Part shown: one piece after another, positions 42,390-51,153 of the stretch
How the letters are laid out: every line of letters starts with the position of its first letter
Numbering within the stretch: position 1 is the first letter of the stretch
Source: Flavobacterium sp.
GTDB taxonomy: Bacteria; Bacteroidota; Bacteroidia; Flavobacteriales; Flavobacteriaceae
Assembly (NCBI RefSeq): GCF_004211145.1
Contig: NZ_SEBS01000011.1
Location: 84,597 to 148,596, forward strand
Length of the DNA: 64,000 nt
Reading direction: 5' to 3'
Made by a program: the position numbers and the translations under genes
Notes under the pieces: model-generated
Database searches by the model: none
What the model was told of the DNA's origin: nothing
What the model saw: the letters and a program-made list of their open reading frames with translations, nothing else

Positions 42390-42524
42390 AGTGATTTTGC
42401 GCTCTGTGCCGAATCGAAACCGCATTAAAAACACAATCGAATCGTGTAAAAATACCCGTAAACCCTATACGATAAAACGCTGTGGACGAGCGTACTTTTA
42501 TGTTCAACTTTAAAACGGACGACC

Positions 42525-42695
42525 ATGAAAACGATACATGCACTCAAAGCACTGGTTTTAGTATTCGCGACTTCGGCGATAATTTCCTGCGGATCCCAAT
42601 ACAAAGGATCGGCGGCTGACCGGACAGGAACCAACGGAGCGACGAACGGAACCGGGAAAGCGCCAAGTGGAACGGCACATAATTTCAGGTACTAG
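42525..42695 (+). CDS. Very small predicted lipoprotein
   Basis: 56 residues starting at ATG 42525 and ending with TAG at 42693-42695. The start MKTIHALKALVLVFATSAII followed by SCGSQY is a lipoprotein signal with a lipobox Cys22. The mature peptide is only ~35 residues, Gly/Thr/Ala/Asn-rich (TGTNGATNGTGKAPSGTAHN), and looks unstructured. Tiny lipoproteins of this kind are common in Flavobacteria but rarely annotated. The structured element at 42699 follows its stop codon within four bases, and a terminator comes after that, so gene and RNA element may be one transcript. Confidence 0.65.
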   Translation: MKTIHALKALVLVFATSAIISCGSQYKGSAADRTGTNGATNGTGKAPSGTAHNFRY

Positions 42696-42698
42696 ACC

Positions 42699-42834
42699 GC
42701 GCGAGGGATAGAAGTGGAAATCCTTTTTAGGGAAATCCTGCCAAGGTTTTCCCTAAAAAGATTGGAACAGATAGCCCGACCCAATCGCGATGAAAACGTG
42801 ACTTTTACGAAAAAGTTCCGCGATTGGGACGCGC
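42699..42834 (+). ncRNA. Structured element, possible Flavo-1-like RNA (copy 2)
   Basis: GATAGAAGTGGAAATCC on the left and GGAACAGATAGCCCG on the right flank a perfect 13-bp stem (42723-42735 with 42748-42760, starting CTTTTTAGGG). A second perfect 10-bp stem, CCCAATCGCG (42780-42789) with CGCGATTGGG (42819-42828), follows. The flanking CGCGC segments can close the whole. The conserved bases match those of the element at 15558, while stem sequences and lengths differ, as expected for a folded RNA. Flavo-1 of Rfam is my guess. It lies in the 3' region of the tiny lipoprotein gene. Confidence 0.55.
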
Positions 42835-42843
42835 CCAAAATAT

Positions 42844-42875
42844 AAAGCCGATCATTGCGACCGGCTTTTTCTTTT
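42844..42875 (+). terminator. Rho-independent terminator after the RNA-like element
   Basis: AAAGCCG (42844-42850) pairs with CGGCTTT (42862-42868) across an 11-base loop and continues into a T-rich tail. Confidence 0.75.
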
Positions 42876-44188
42876 TACTCGAGGCAGGTATTGATATCGC
42901 CTTCGAGCTCGAACAATGTACCTATTTCAGTGCTGTTGAGCGAGCGTTTGTAGACTCGGATGTCGTCGATGAAACCTAGATATTCGCCTCCGATCGCATA
43001 GCCCAACATCTGCTGCGGGAATTCAGGATTCGCCGATTCCGCTACGAAATTGGCGTCGCGATACAATGTGAAAACCTGGCCGTTCCAAGTCACGGCAACG
43101 TGATGCCATTGGTCCAGGCCTTGCAGAAACGGCCAATCGGCTTCGTTGACGAACATATTTGGCGCGCTTGCAAACGGCGACCTTACCTCAGTTTGTATGT
43201 TGGGATTGCCCAAACCGAGCACGAATTCGCTGTTGCTGAGCAGGAATTCGGGCGTCAGGACCGACGTTTGGCGATTGAACCACAAACTTATCGTAAACGC
43301 GTTGTTTTGAATGAGATCGTTGTTTAAGTTTCCACTCACGAAGATCGACCCGCTTTGACCGCCACCGCCTAAAGAAACCGCACCGTTCGGATTATCGCTT
43401 CTATCAGTGACAAATGTCACGCCTTGTTGGTCGACCGATCCAAAACCGGTCAAATCGGCGATTTCGTTGGCGAAAGGCATGTACAGTATCAAGTCGTCGG
43501 TAAGGATTTGCGGGTTGTCGCAGGCGCAATCGGAGCCGGCCGTATCGATTGCGGAATTCAGCGCCTCGTTGCTGGAAATGCTGATGGTTGCGCCTTGAAA
43601 ATCGACGGCGCTTATCGGATAATTGATTTGATAGACCGACGAATTCGGGAGATTTTCGAGGAATAAATAAAATTCCTTGTCGTTGTCTATCGTCTGGTTC
43701 AACGGATTTTGAGTACCCGTGTCGTAAGCCGAAACTGAAATCGGGTACACCAACGCCAAACATTCTATCTTTTGGAACGCCGTGCAATTCGAAACCAGCG
43801 CGTCGAATTCTTCTCCGCCAACGACGGTTTCGACATAGGCCGAATCCACGACCGTAATCGGAAACACGAAATCGACGGTCGCGCCTACGGGAGTCGCTTG
43901 TAAAATTTCACTTACGATTGTGTAATCATCGGCGTTTTGCACGGAGACGGTTTGTCCCGAAACGATCACATCGACGGGCAGCTTTACGCTGTAACAGTCG
44001 GTGCTGTCGATCACGTTGTCGATACCCGTGTTGTTCGCGGTCAGTCTTTGGATCTTCCTCGTAATCGCCGACGCCTTGTCGAGCTGGCCTTCGCCTACGA
44101 TTATGCGATTCTCTTCCTTTTGGCACGAGAACAACGCCAATGCGGCAAAAACGAAAACCAGGAACTTCAATCTGCACAGCTTTTTCAT
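42875..44188 (-). CDS. Surface lipoprotein with LamG-like (concanavalin) domain
   Basis: 437 residues. Signal MKKLCRLKFLVFVFAALALF with lipobox FSC. The central part is an uncharacterised beta-rich region repeating pairs such as VDFVFPITVVDSAYVE and QINYPISAVDFQGAT. The C-terminal ~220 residues are a LamG/pentraxin-like domain: NNAFTISLWFNRQTS, WHHVAVTWNGQVFTLYRDAN and GFIDDIRVYKRSLNSTEI. Such domains bind glycans. The start was set at the ATG before the lipoprotein signal (44188); the frame is open a further 15 codons. It is divergent from the sigma factor gene at 44341 by 152 bp. Confidence 0.85.
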   Translation of the reverse strand: MKKLCRLKFLVFVFAALALFSCQKEENRIIVGEGQLDKASAITRKIQRLTANNTGIDNVIDSTDCYSVKLPVDVIVSGQTVSVQNADDYTIVSEILQATPVGATVDFVFPITVVDSAYVETVVGGEEFDALVSNCTAFQKIECLALVYPISVSAYDTGTQNPLNQTIDNDKEFYLFLENLPNSSVYQINYPISAVDFQGATISISSNEALNSAIDTAGSDCACDNPQILTDDLILYMPFANEIADLTGFGSVDQQGVTFVTDRSDNPNGAVSLGGGGQSGSIFVSGNLNNDLIQNNAFTISLWFNRQTSVLTPEFLLSNSEFVLGLGNPNIQTEVRSPFASAPNMFVNEADWPFLQGLDQWHHVAVTWNGQVFTLYRDANFVAESANPEFPQQMLGYAIGGEYLGFIDDIRVYKRSLNSTEIGTLFELEGDINTCLE

Positions 44189-44340
44189 AGTCGATGTAAA
44201 ACGGTTTGCATAAAAACAGCCACGTTGCCGCAAACCCTACCAAAAATCATAATTTTAACGCAGCGAAAAAAATATCCTGCTAAAGGTAGGGTAAAATGTT
44301 TTGCGGCTGTTTCACCATTATCAAATCCGAATCGAGTTCC

Positions 44341-44868
44341 ATGGAGATTCATTGTCCAATAGACGGCGTTTGCGAGGAAAGCCTGTTTGCCTCGCTGTTC
44401 AAGAAACACGTGAAGGTGTTGCGCAATTATTTGTTGTACAAGTTCGGCGACAGTGAAAAGGCGAATGACGTAGCGCAGGACGCCTTCATCAAGCTTTGGG
44501 AAAATTGCGCCGACGTGCCCGAAGAAAAGGCGAAATCCTATTTGTATACGGTTGCAAACAACGTATCCTTAAACAAGATCGCACACCAAAAAGTAGTCTT
44601 GAATTACGCCCAAACGGCAAATATCCGAAGCCAAACGCCCGAAAGCCCCGAGTATTTGCTGGAGGAAGAAGAGTTCAAAACCAAGTTGCAAAACGCCATC
44701 GCGAATTTAAGCGAAGCACAGCGCACGGCTTTTTTGATGAACCGGATAGATGGAAAAAAATACCATGAGATCGCCGAAATCCTCGACATTTCAGTGAAAG
44801 CCGTTGAAAAACGGATAAGTGGAGCGTTGGTTTCGCTTCGGAAGGAAATCGTTGGGTTTTCGATTTGA
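44341..44868 (+). CDS. FecI-type ECF RNA polymerase sigma factor
   Basis: 175 residues from the ATG at 44341 (an in-frame ATG at 44296 is also possible). Region 2: KHVKVLRNYLLYKFGDSEKA and NDVAQDAFIKLWENC. Region 4: LSEAQRTAFLMNRIDGKKYH and EIAEILDISVKAVEKRISGA, a sigma-70 helix-turn-helix. It is followed by an anti-sigma FecR gene and a TonB-dependent receptor carrying an STN signalling domain. The three form a cell-surface signalling cascade: substrate binding at the receptor is relayed through FecR to release the sigma factor. Here the ligand is unknown. Confidence 0.92.
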   Translation: MEIHCPIDGVCEESLFASLFKKHVKVLRNYLLYKFGDSEKANDVAQDAFIKLWENCADVPEEKAKSYLYTVANNVSLNKIAHQKVVLNYAQTANIRSQTPESPEYLLEEEEFKTKLQNAIANLSEAQRTAFLMNRIDGKKYHEIAEILDISVKAVEKRISGALVSLRKEIVGFSI

Positions 44869-44869
44869 G

Positions 44870-45001
44870 ATTTTAGATTGACAGAATTCAGATTTACAGA
44901 TTTACAGAAGTCAGATTTACAGATTTACAGATCTACAGATTTTGATTTGGCCGATGATAACGAATGCCAATTCATAATTCATAATTTATAATTCATAACT
45001 A
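44870..45001. repeat. ATTTACAG octamers and ATTCATAA units before fecR
   Basis: From 44870 to 44945 the unit CAGATTTA is repeated about eight times (inverse of the TAAATCTG family at 21485). From 44964 to 45001 AATTCATAATTCATAATTTA-type units follow. There is no gene. The sequence separates sigma factor and anti-sigma genes that are normally almost adjacent, so it may have expanded within the operon. Confidence 0.7.
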
Positions 45002-45003
45002 CA

Positions 45004-45900
45004 ATGGAGCATCTCGCAAAATGGCTTGCCGGTGAAATGACACAGGCCGAGCTTACGCAATTCCAGCGAACGCCCGAGTTCAAGGAGTACGAGCGCATCG
45101 CGCGATTGAGTTCGCAGTTGAAGCCCGAGGATATGGATGAAGAGGCGATGTTGGCGAACGTCATGTCGCGCGAGAAACGAGTTAAAGTGATTCCGATGTA
45201 TCGCAAACCGATGTTCAAATTTGCAATCGCTGCGGTTTTGGTGATCGCGCTCGGGATTTCCTTCGTTTTTCGTCCGACCGATGCAATGATAAGCGAAATC
45301 GCTTCGAACGGAACCACGACGCACGCGCTGCTTCCGGATCAATCGCAAATCGCGCTGCAATCAGGATCGCAGATCGAGTACGATAAATCAAACTGGGAGG
45401 AAAACCGCAGCCTCACGCTCAAAGGCGAAGCGTATTTCAAGGTCGCGAAGGGAAAGAAATTCGATGTAAAAACGTCGCTTGGGACCGTGACCGTCGTCGG
45501 GACGCAATTCAATGTCAGGGCGCGTGAAAATCGTTTCGAAGTCGAATGTTATGAAGGGAAAGTTCGCGTCAAAAACGATAATTCTGAAGTGCTGCTCACG
45601 AAAGGACAACTCGTTATTTTTGAAAACGGCGACAAAATCCTCGATGGGGAAACGCAAAGTTCCGAACCGGAATGGACCATCGGCGAATTGCGCTTCCGTT
45701 CGGCCACTTTGGAACAAGTCGTCGCCGAAATCGAGCGCGTATACGACGTCGACATCGAAATCAAGAATACATCGCCGAGCAAGTTAACGGGATCGCTGCC
45801 CGCCAACGACTTGCAGAAAGCCGTCAAAATGTTGTGCGCGACCTATTCGCTAAATGCCGAAACAATCGATAAAAAAATAGTACTTTCAGCTAATGAATAG
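45004..45900 (+). CDS. FecR family anti-sigma factor
   Basis: 298 residues. Cytoplasmic N-terminus with the sigma-binding region EHLAKWLAGEMTQAELTQFQ; one membrane helix at ~76-96 (FAIAAVLVIALGISFVF); periplasmic FecR domain at ~105-220 (GTTTHALLPDQSQIALQSGS, LTLKGEAYFKVAKGKKF, GTVTVVGTQFNVRA, VECYEGKVRV); and a C-terminal STN-like domain (LEQVVAEIERVYDVDIEIKN). It holds the ECF sigma factor inactive until the outer-membrane receptor signals. Its end overlaps the receptor gene by eight bases, so both are translated in coupling. Confidence 0.95.
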   Translation: MEHLAKWLAGEMTQAELTQFQRTPEFKEYERIARLSSQLKPEDMDEEAMLANVMSREKRVKVIPMYRKPMFKFAIAAVLVIALGISFVFRPTDAMISEIASNGTTTHALLPDQSQIALQSGSQIEYDKSNWEENRSLTLKGEAYFKVAKGKKFDVKTSLGTVTVVGTQFNVRARENRFEVECYEGKVRVKNDNSEVLLTKGQLVIFENGDKILDGETQSSEPEWTIGELRFRSATLEQVVAEIERVYDVDIEIKNTSPSKLTGSLPANDLQKAVKMLCATYSLNAETIDKKIVLSANE

Positions 45901-48202
45901 ACTTTTACGGGCGTTGTTTTTTGTGCTTTTTACCGTTTGCAGCCTGAACGCGCAAACCGGTATGGGCAAGCAATTACCGCTGCGTGAAATACTTTCGGGT
46001 ATTGAAAAACAACACGACGTCACGTTCACGTTCCTCGACGAAACGATCGCGGGAAAAATCGCCAGCGCGCCTCCGAACGAGTATTCGCTCGAACAAAAAC
46101 TCGATTTTCTTCGTCAGCTTACACGGCTGACTTTCGCGTTTCAGGACCGCACGCACATCGGGATTTCGGCGTCGGAACCTGAACCTACCTTGAATGACAC
46201 GCTGTCGGAACAACTCGACGAAGTGCTCATCGCCCAATATCTCGCCCAGGGAATCTCGAAAAAAGCCGACGGGTCGCTGCGCATAAAACCGCGACAATTC
46301 GGGTTGCTTCCGGGTTTGGTCGAGGCCGACGTATTGCAAACGATGCAACAACTTCCCGGTGTTTTGAGCGTCGACGAGACGATTTCGAACATCAACGTTC
46401 GAGGCGGAACCCACGACCAAAATTTGTTTTTGTGGAATGGCATCCGAATGTACCAGACCGGACATTTCTTCGGGTTGGTTTCAGTGTTCAGCCCGCAGTT
46501 GCCGCAGACGATCGACATTTATAAAAACGGAACGCCGTCAATCTTCGGCGAAGGCGTTTCGAGTACGGTAAATATTTCCACGAAGCCCGCCGATTCCACG
46601 ATTGCGGGTTTCGCGGCAAATATGATCAGTGCCGAATTGTACGCGCAGTTTCGTCTGTCGAAAAAATCGGGATTGACGATCTCAGGCCGGCGATCGGTTA
46701 CCGATTTATTCGATTCGCCCACATACAAAGCGTATTCCGACAGAATTTTCCAAAATACCGTCGTGACCGATCTGCAAAGCAACGAAACCGTGAAATACGG
46801 CGTCGATAAGGAATTTTATTTTTACGACGTTTCGCTCAAGTACGACCGGATCGTCGGCGGGAAAAGCCGGTTTTCAATCAGTGCGATCGCGGTTTCGAAC
46901 AGCCTCGACGTCACGCAGAAAAAATTGGAAACGGGAACGTCGACCGCTAAAAACAGCAACCTCGACCAGCAGAATTTGGGCGCGTCCCTCGATTGGCAAA
47001 CCAAGTGGAACGCGAACAATTCGACGCAGATCAGCGGCTATGTGTCGTCGTACAAATTGGATGCGATGAGCCGATCGGTGCAGAACGACCAGCAACTCGA
47101 CCAGCAGAACGAGGTTTTGGACACCGGAATCCGACTCACGAATACGCACAAATTGTCGGAAAAATTGGTTTTCGAAAACGGTTATCAATACAACGAAACG
47201 GGAATTTCGAACTACGACGACATCAACGATCCCGAATACAACCGCCGCGCGAAAACGGTTTTGAGAAACCATGCCGTTATTGCACAATTGCGATATACGT
47301 CGGGCGATAAAAGGCTTTTCGTGCAGCCGGGTTTGCGATTCAATTACTACGATCGATTCGGAAGTACGCGTTTTGAGCCACGACTGCAGTCGAATTATAA
47401 GTTGACCGACGATTTGCGTATCGAGGCACTCGCCGAATTCAAAAGCCAGACGTCGTCTCAGGTAATCGATCTGCAACAGGATTTCCTCGGGCTTGAAAAA
47501 CGTCGTTGGATGCCCAGCGACGACGGTTCGGTGCCTATCCAAAAAAGTTTCCAGTCGTCTTTGGGTTTCACTTATGAAAATTCGGGCTGGCTTTTGACGC
47601 TCGACGGTTTCTATAAAAACGTGAGCGGAATCCCTACGGCGAGCCAATCGTTCCAGAACCAATTGGAATTTATCCGAATCAACGGCGATTACAAGGTTTG
47701 GGGTTCCGAAGCCTTGATCCAAAAGACCTTCGGCGATTTCCGGACTTGGGTCAGCTACAGTTTCAATAGAAACGAATATACGTTCAACGGTTGGACGCCT
47801 CCGAATTTCGCGAACAATTTTGAGATCGTGCACGCATTGTCGGCCGCGGCGAGTTACGAAGGAAAACGACTGAAAGCATCGTTGGGCGCGAAATGGTATA
47901 CGGGCAAACCGCAAACGACTCCGATGGCGGGACAAACGAGCCCGAGCTTCGGACAAATAACCTACAATGATCCGAACAGCTCGAATCTGGACGATTATTT
48001 TCAGGCGAATTTCTCGGCATCTTACTTGTGGAAAATATCGGCCCGAACGGCCTTTTCGTTGGGTTTGTCGGTGATGAATCTGTTTGACAACCGCAACATC
48101 ATCAACCGTTATTACCGCATCAACGATGAGAATGTGATTGAACGCGTGAATACGTATTCGTTGAAACGCACGCCGAATTTGTCGTTGAAATTTATTTTTT
48201 AG
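45893..48202 (+). CDS. TonB-dependent receptor with N-terminal STN domain
   Basis: 769 residues. Signal peptide (~1-20, ending SLNAQTG), an STN signalling domain (~25-95: LPLREILSGIEKQHDVTFTF and LRQLTRLTFAFQDR), a short linker, then the plug domain (~135-255: ADVLQTMQQLPGVLSVDETI, NINVRGGTHDQNLFLWNGI, GEGVSSTVNI). A C-terminal 22-stranded beta barrel ends in LKRTPNLSLKFIF, with the terminal Phe recognised by the Bam complex. No carboxypeptidase-D-like domain and no SusD partner are present, unlike SusC pairs. With the sigma/FecR genes it forms a regulated uptake system for an unknown ligand. Confidence 0.94.
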   Translation: MNRLLRALFFVLFTVCSLNAQTGMGKQLPLREILSGIEKQHDVTFTFLDETIAGKIASAPPNEYSLEQKLDFLRQLTRLTFAFQDRTHIGISASEPEPTLNDTLSEQLDEVLIAQYLAQGISKKADGSLRIKPRQFGLLPGLVEADVLQTMQQLPGVLSVDETISNINVRGGTHDQNLFLWNGIRMYQTGHFFGLVSVFSPQLPQTIDIYKNGTPSIFGEGVSSTVNISTKPADSTIAGFAANMISAELYAQFRLSKKSGLTISGRRSVTDLFDSPTYKAYSDRIFQNTVVTDLQSNETVKYGVDKEFYFYDVSLKYDRIVGGKSRFSISAIAVSNSLDVTQKKLETGTSTAKNSNLDQQNLGASLDWQTKWNANNSTQISGYVSSYKLDAMSRSVQNDQQLDQQNEVLDTGIRLTNTHKLSEKLVFENGYQYNETGISNYDDINDPEYNRRAKTVLRNHAVIAQLRYTSGDKRLFVQPGLRFNYYDRFGSTRFEPRLQSNYKLTDDLRIEALAEFKSQTSSQVIDLQQDFLGLEKRRWMPSDDGSVPIQKSFQSSLGFTYENSGWLLTLDGFYKNVSGIPTASQSFQNQLEFIRINGDYKVWGSEALIQKTFGDFRTWVSYSFNRNEYTFNGWTPPNFANNFEIVHALSAAASYEGKRLKASLGAKWYTGKPQTTPMAGQTSPSFGQITYNDPNSSNLDDYFQANFSASYLWKISARTAFSLGLSVMNLFDNRNIINRYYRINDENVIERVNTYSLKRTPNLSLKFIF

Positions 48203-48312
48203 ATTGTCAGATTTCAGATTGACAGATCGACAGATTCGCTTGTCTTAATTCAACGTCAGGACATCTTTCAATCTGTAAATCTGTAAATCTGATGATCTGT
48301 AGATTTTCCAAT
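48203..48312. repeat. Imperfect inverted repeat of CAGATT/AATCTG octamers
   Basis: Downstream of the receptor gene, left units (CAGATTGACAGATCGACAG) face right units (AATCTGTAAATCTGTAAATC), giving a loose hairpin. It belongs to the octamer family also present at 21485 and 44870, here in both orientations. Confidence 0.65.
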
Positions 48313-48318
48313 CTGACC

Positions 48319-48346
48319 AAAAAAAAACCAGCCGTTTCCGACTGGT
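48319..48346 (-). terminator. Rho-independent terminator of the 48368 lipoprotein gene
   Basis: On the minus strand ACCAGTCG pairs with CGGCTGGT (one G-U) around a GAAA loop and is followed by at least eight Ts. Confidence 0.85.
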
Positions 48347-48367
48347 CTTCCTTATTGAGTAACCTAA

Positions 48368-48805
48368 CTAATTTTTTTCGAGGATCATCGTATCGTCCAC
48401 CGTGTCCTGATCGACGTATTTCAACGTGATCTTGTCGTCGGTGAGTGTAATGATGCGCCAGTGGTCGTTGAGGATCGCGAAATTCGGTTCGTCCGCAAAA
48501 TACATCGTGATCACCTTGTATCCGGCGCTTGAACTTGTCTGGTTGGGCAGCGAATACGATCCGGTCCAAACGTCGCTTGCGGCTGTTGCCGTAACCACGC
48601 CATTGTTGAAATCGAAATCGGTATCGGCAAAATTTCCCGAAAGATCGCTGCCGTCCTTGATTAGACTGCTGATGCGCCATTGGCCGTCTTGAACCGTGGT
48701 ACGGACTTTCTCTATTGAAGTTCCCGACGGATTGTTGTCGTCATCCGAACAAGAAGTTACGACAGCCCCAACTATCGCCATGCATAAGAATACTAGTTTT
48801 TTCAT
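48368..48805 (-). CDS. Small lipoprotein, paralogue of the 48944 gene
   Basis: 145 residues. Lipoprotein signal MKKLVFLCMAIVGAVVTSC, then an acidic SDDDNNPSG linker. The mature domain begins with GQWRISSLIKDGSDLSGNFA and has FDFNNGVVTAT, VWTGSYSL, NDHWRIITLTDDKITLKYVD, the pattern of a small lipocalin-like beta-barrel. The same order of motifs occurs in the next gene on the same strand (48944), so the two arose by duplication. Each has its own hairpin terminator. The function is unknown; such lipoproteins often sit on the cell surface. Confidence 0.75.
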   Translation of the reverse strand: MKKLVFLCMAIVGAVVTSCSDDDNNPSGTSIEKVRTTVQDGQWRISSLIKDGSDLSGNFADTDFDFNNGVVTATAASDVWTGSYSLPNQTSSSAGYKVITMYFADEPNFAILNDHWRIITLTDDKITLKYVDQDTVDDTMILEKN

Positions 48806-48893
48806 CGCTGCTATTTTAATGTTTGTCGGGACGAAAATAACTGAGAGCGACTAAATTGCAATTCTACTTAACAAATTTATAAGTTTTTTACCA

Positions 48894-48921
48894 CAAAAAA
48901 ACCAGCTGTTACAAGCTGGTT
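48894..48921 (-). terminator. Rho-independent terminator of the 48944 lipoprotein gene
   Basis: On the minus strand AACCAGCT pairs with AGCTGGTT across a TGTAAC loop, followed by seven or more Ts. It resembles the terminator at 48319, consistent with duplication of gene and terminator together. Confidence 0.88.
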
Positions 48922-48943
48922 TTCGCAAAGAATACAAATTCTT

Positions 48944-49405
48944 TTAATTTCTTTCGAACGTAAGGTAATCGGTACCGCCGTCGCCGCCGCTGATATGGCT
49001 CAGCCTTACCCTATTTCCGGTGCGCTCGAGCGTGTACCAATCTTCGCTGATTTCAAGAAAATCGTCGGGCGAACCGAATGTAAGGTTCAGATCGGGGTTC
49101 GATCCCGGATTGTCGTCGTCATCGTCATCGGTAATCGTCCAGACGCCATCGAATGTGTCGGTACCGTTTGATGCCGAAACAGTGTTGTTGTCGTTAAACG
49201 TAAAATTGAAGCCCGAAAAATTTGAGATTTCATCGATTCCGTCCTCGCTGTAGGACGTCACGCGCCACGTCTGGTTCGTGATCGTGTTGGTAAGCGCCTG
49301 GACGGTGATGTTCGCGTTATTTCCGCTGCCATCGTCATCGCTCGAACATGATGCGCTACCCAGCAAAAGTGCCGCGGCAAACATCGAATACATTGCTTTT
49401 TTCAT
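48944..49405 (-). CDS. Small lipoprotein, paralogue of the 48368 gene
   Basis: 153 residues. Signal MKKAMYSMFAAALLLGSASC followed by SSDDDGSGNN. The mature part has NQTWRVTSYSEDGIDEISNF, FNFTFNDNNTVSASNGTDTF, VWTITDDDDDDNPGSN (an acidic loop absent in the paralogue), DFLEISEDWYTLERTGNRVR and LSHISGG with DYLTFERN at the end. Lipocalin-like fold is likely by pattern only. It is transcribed towards the paralogue but separated from it by a terminator, so it is a separate unit. Confidence 0.75.
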   Translation of the reverse strand: MKKAMYSMFAAALLLGSASCSSDDDGSGNNANITVQALTNTITNQTWRVTSYSEDGIDEISNFSGFNFTFNDNNTVSASNGTDTFDGVWTITDDDDDDNPGSNPDLNLTFGSPDDFLEISEDWYTLERTGNRVRLSHISGGDGGTDYLTFERN

Positions 49406-49498
49406 ACTGCAGGTCTTTAGGTTAATTTTAATGGTACATTAAAGTACGACCTATTTGTTGGAAAAAGTATTTGGAGAGCGGACTTTGGGAAAAGTTTT

Positions 49499-49652
49499 TG
49501 ATTTTTGGGTTCACGGTTCAGGGTCTAGGGCTCAGGGTTCGTTTACGTAGACAATCGACGTTCAAGAGAATCCATACACTAGAAACTAACATACAATAAT
49601 GAGTCAAAACCTTGCACCTTGCACCTTGCACCCTGCACCCTGAACCCTGAAC
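49499..49652. repeat. Heptamer inverted repeat downstream of the MBOAT gene
   Basis: The left side (GGGTTCACGGTTCAGGGTCT and onward, 49508-49543) and the right side (GCACCTTGCACCCTGCACCC then TGAACCCTGAACC, ~49610-49652) use 7-bp units in opposite orientations with a spacer of ~65 bp. No gene is present. Confidence 0.65.
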
Positions 49653-49656
49653 CTCG

Positions 49657-51153
49657 CTAAAACTGAAAATAAATAAACGGCTGCGGCCCGCTCGTCGCCG
49701 TCGCGTAAACCACCCAATACGTAAGCGCCAAAACCAATGCTTTACCCGGAATCGGGAGTTTGTCGAACGCGAGTTTGAGTGAATCGATCCAACGCGCGGG
49801 CAGGAAATGCCACACATACCCGATGAACATCACGATAAAGACGTTTCTATAACCCGACAAGATCGTAAGCCATTCCTGAGGTTTGAAATCGAGTTTCGCG
49901 ATGTTTCCGATGACTTCGAATGCCGTCGTGAAATCCTTCGCACGGAAGAAAATCCAACAGAAAACGACGAAATGGAAAGTAAGAATGACTTTGATCGCCC
50001 ATGAGAATCGGTTCTTCGGGATCGGTAAAACGCCTTTGAACAAACGTTCCACGACGAGCGCCAATCCGTGCAAAACGCCCCAGATTACGAACTTCCACGA
50101 CGCTCCGTGCCACAATCCGCCGAGTAGCATCGTGAGAAACAGGTTCAGATACGTCCGGAATTTTCCTTTGCGGTTTCCACCGAGTGAAATGTACAAGTAA
50201 TCGCGCAACCAAGTCGAAAGCGAAATGTGCCAACGACGCCAGAATTCGGTCACCGAAGCCGATTTGTAAGGCGTGCGGAAATTCGTCGACAACCTAAAAC
50301 CCATAAGCATCGCAATACCGATCGCCATGTCAGAATAACCCGAGAAATCGCAGTAGATCTGAATCGTGTAACCGTATGACGCCATGAGATTTTCAAACGG
50401 CGTGTACAAGTTCGGCTGGTCGAACACACGGTCGACGAAATTGATCGAAATGTAGTCGGAGATCACGGTTTTCTTGAGCAGACCACCGATGATCAGGAAC
50501 AACGCATAGTTGACTTCTTCCCGTGAAAGCGTGATTTTCTTATAGATCTGCGGCAGGAACTCAGACGCGCGCACGATCGGGCCGGCGACGAGTTGCGGGA
50601 AGAACGAGACGAAGAACATGTAATCGAGAATGTTCTTGGTCGGCTGCAACTCTTTTCGATAAATATCGATGATATAACTCATCGACTGGAACGTGTAGAA
50701 CGAAATCCCGACGGGCAAAATGATGTCATGAAACGCTACGTTTCCGTCGAAAATCCCATTGTAATTGTCGATCAGGAAGTTCGTATACTTGAAATAGCCC
50801 AAGAAACATAAGTTCAGGATGACACTCAATACCAAATAGAATTTTCTATACGCCTGGATCGTTTCCTGGTGCAGCATTTTTGCCAAATTGTAATCGGTTA
50901 CGCCCGAAATGAGCAGCAAACAGAAATACAATCCGCTCGATTTATAGTAAAAAAACAACGAGAACGCGAACACGTAAAGGTTGCGCATCGCGTGTGTTTT
51001 CGACTTTAATGTCAAGATATAAATCGGGTAGAAAATAAGGAACATGCCCAAAAACAAAGGCGTGTTGAACAGGATCGGCTCTTTCGGGTTGAACGTGAAC
51101 CAGCTCTCGTAATTCGCGAGGAACCAATTTTGTATGTCAATCCAGCTCATCAT
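49657..51153 (-). CDS. MBOAT family O-acyltransferase (AlgI/DltB-like)
   Basis: 498 residues, about eleven membrane helices. The MBOAT signature includes PVGISFYTFQSMSYIIDIYR, FFPQLVAGPIVRASEFLPQI, GYSDMAIGIAMLMGFRLSTN and the catalytic His in MLLGGLWHGASWKFVIWG. In AlgI-type systems the membrane protein passes acetyl groups from cytoplasmic acetyl-CoA to an exported polysaccharide with the help of periplasmic SGNH proteins. Two such proteins are encoded directly upstream in the same operon. The ATG at 51153 overlaps the preceding stop as ATGA, which supports this start. Confidence 0.94.
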   Translation of the reverse strand: MMSWIDIQNWFLANYESWFTFNPKEPILFNTPLFLGMFLIFYPIYILTLKSKTHAMRNLYVFAFSLFFYYKSSGLYFCLLLISGVTDYNLAKMLHQETIQAYRKFYLVLSVILNLCFLGYFKYTNFLIDNYNGIFDGNVAFHDIILPVGISFYTFQSMSYIIDIYRKELQPTKNILDYMFFVSFFPQLVAGPIVRASEFLPQIYKKITLSREEVNYALFLIIGGLLKKTVISDYISINFVDRVFDQPNLYTPFENLMASYGYTIQIYCDFSGYSDMAIGIAMLMGFRLSTNFRTPYKSASVTEFWRRWHISLSTWLRDYLYISLGGNRKGKFRTYLNLFLTMLLGGLWHGASWKFVIWGVLHGLALVVERLFKGVLPIPKNRFSWAIKVILTFHFVVFCWIFFRAKDFTTAFEVIGNIAKLDFKPQEWLTILSGYRNVFIVMFIGYVWHFLPARWIDSLKLAFDKLPIPGKALVLALTYWVVYATATSGPQPFIYFQF

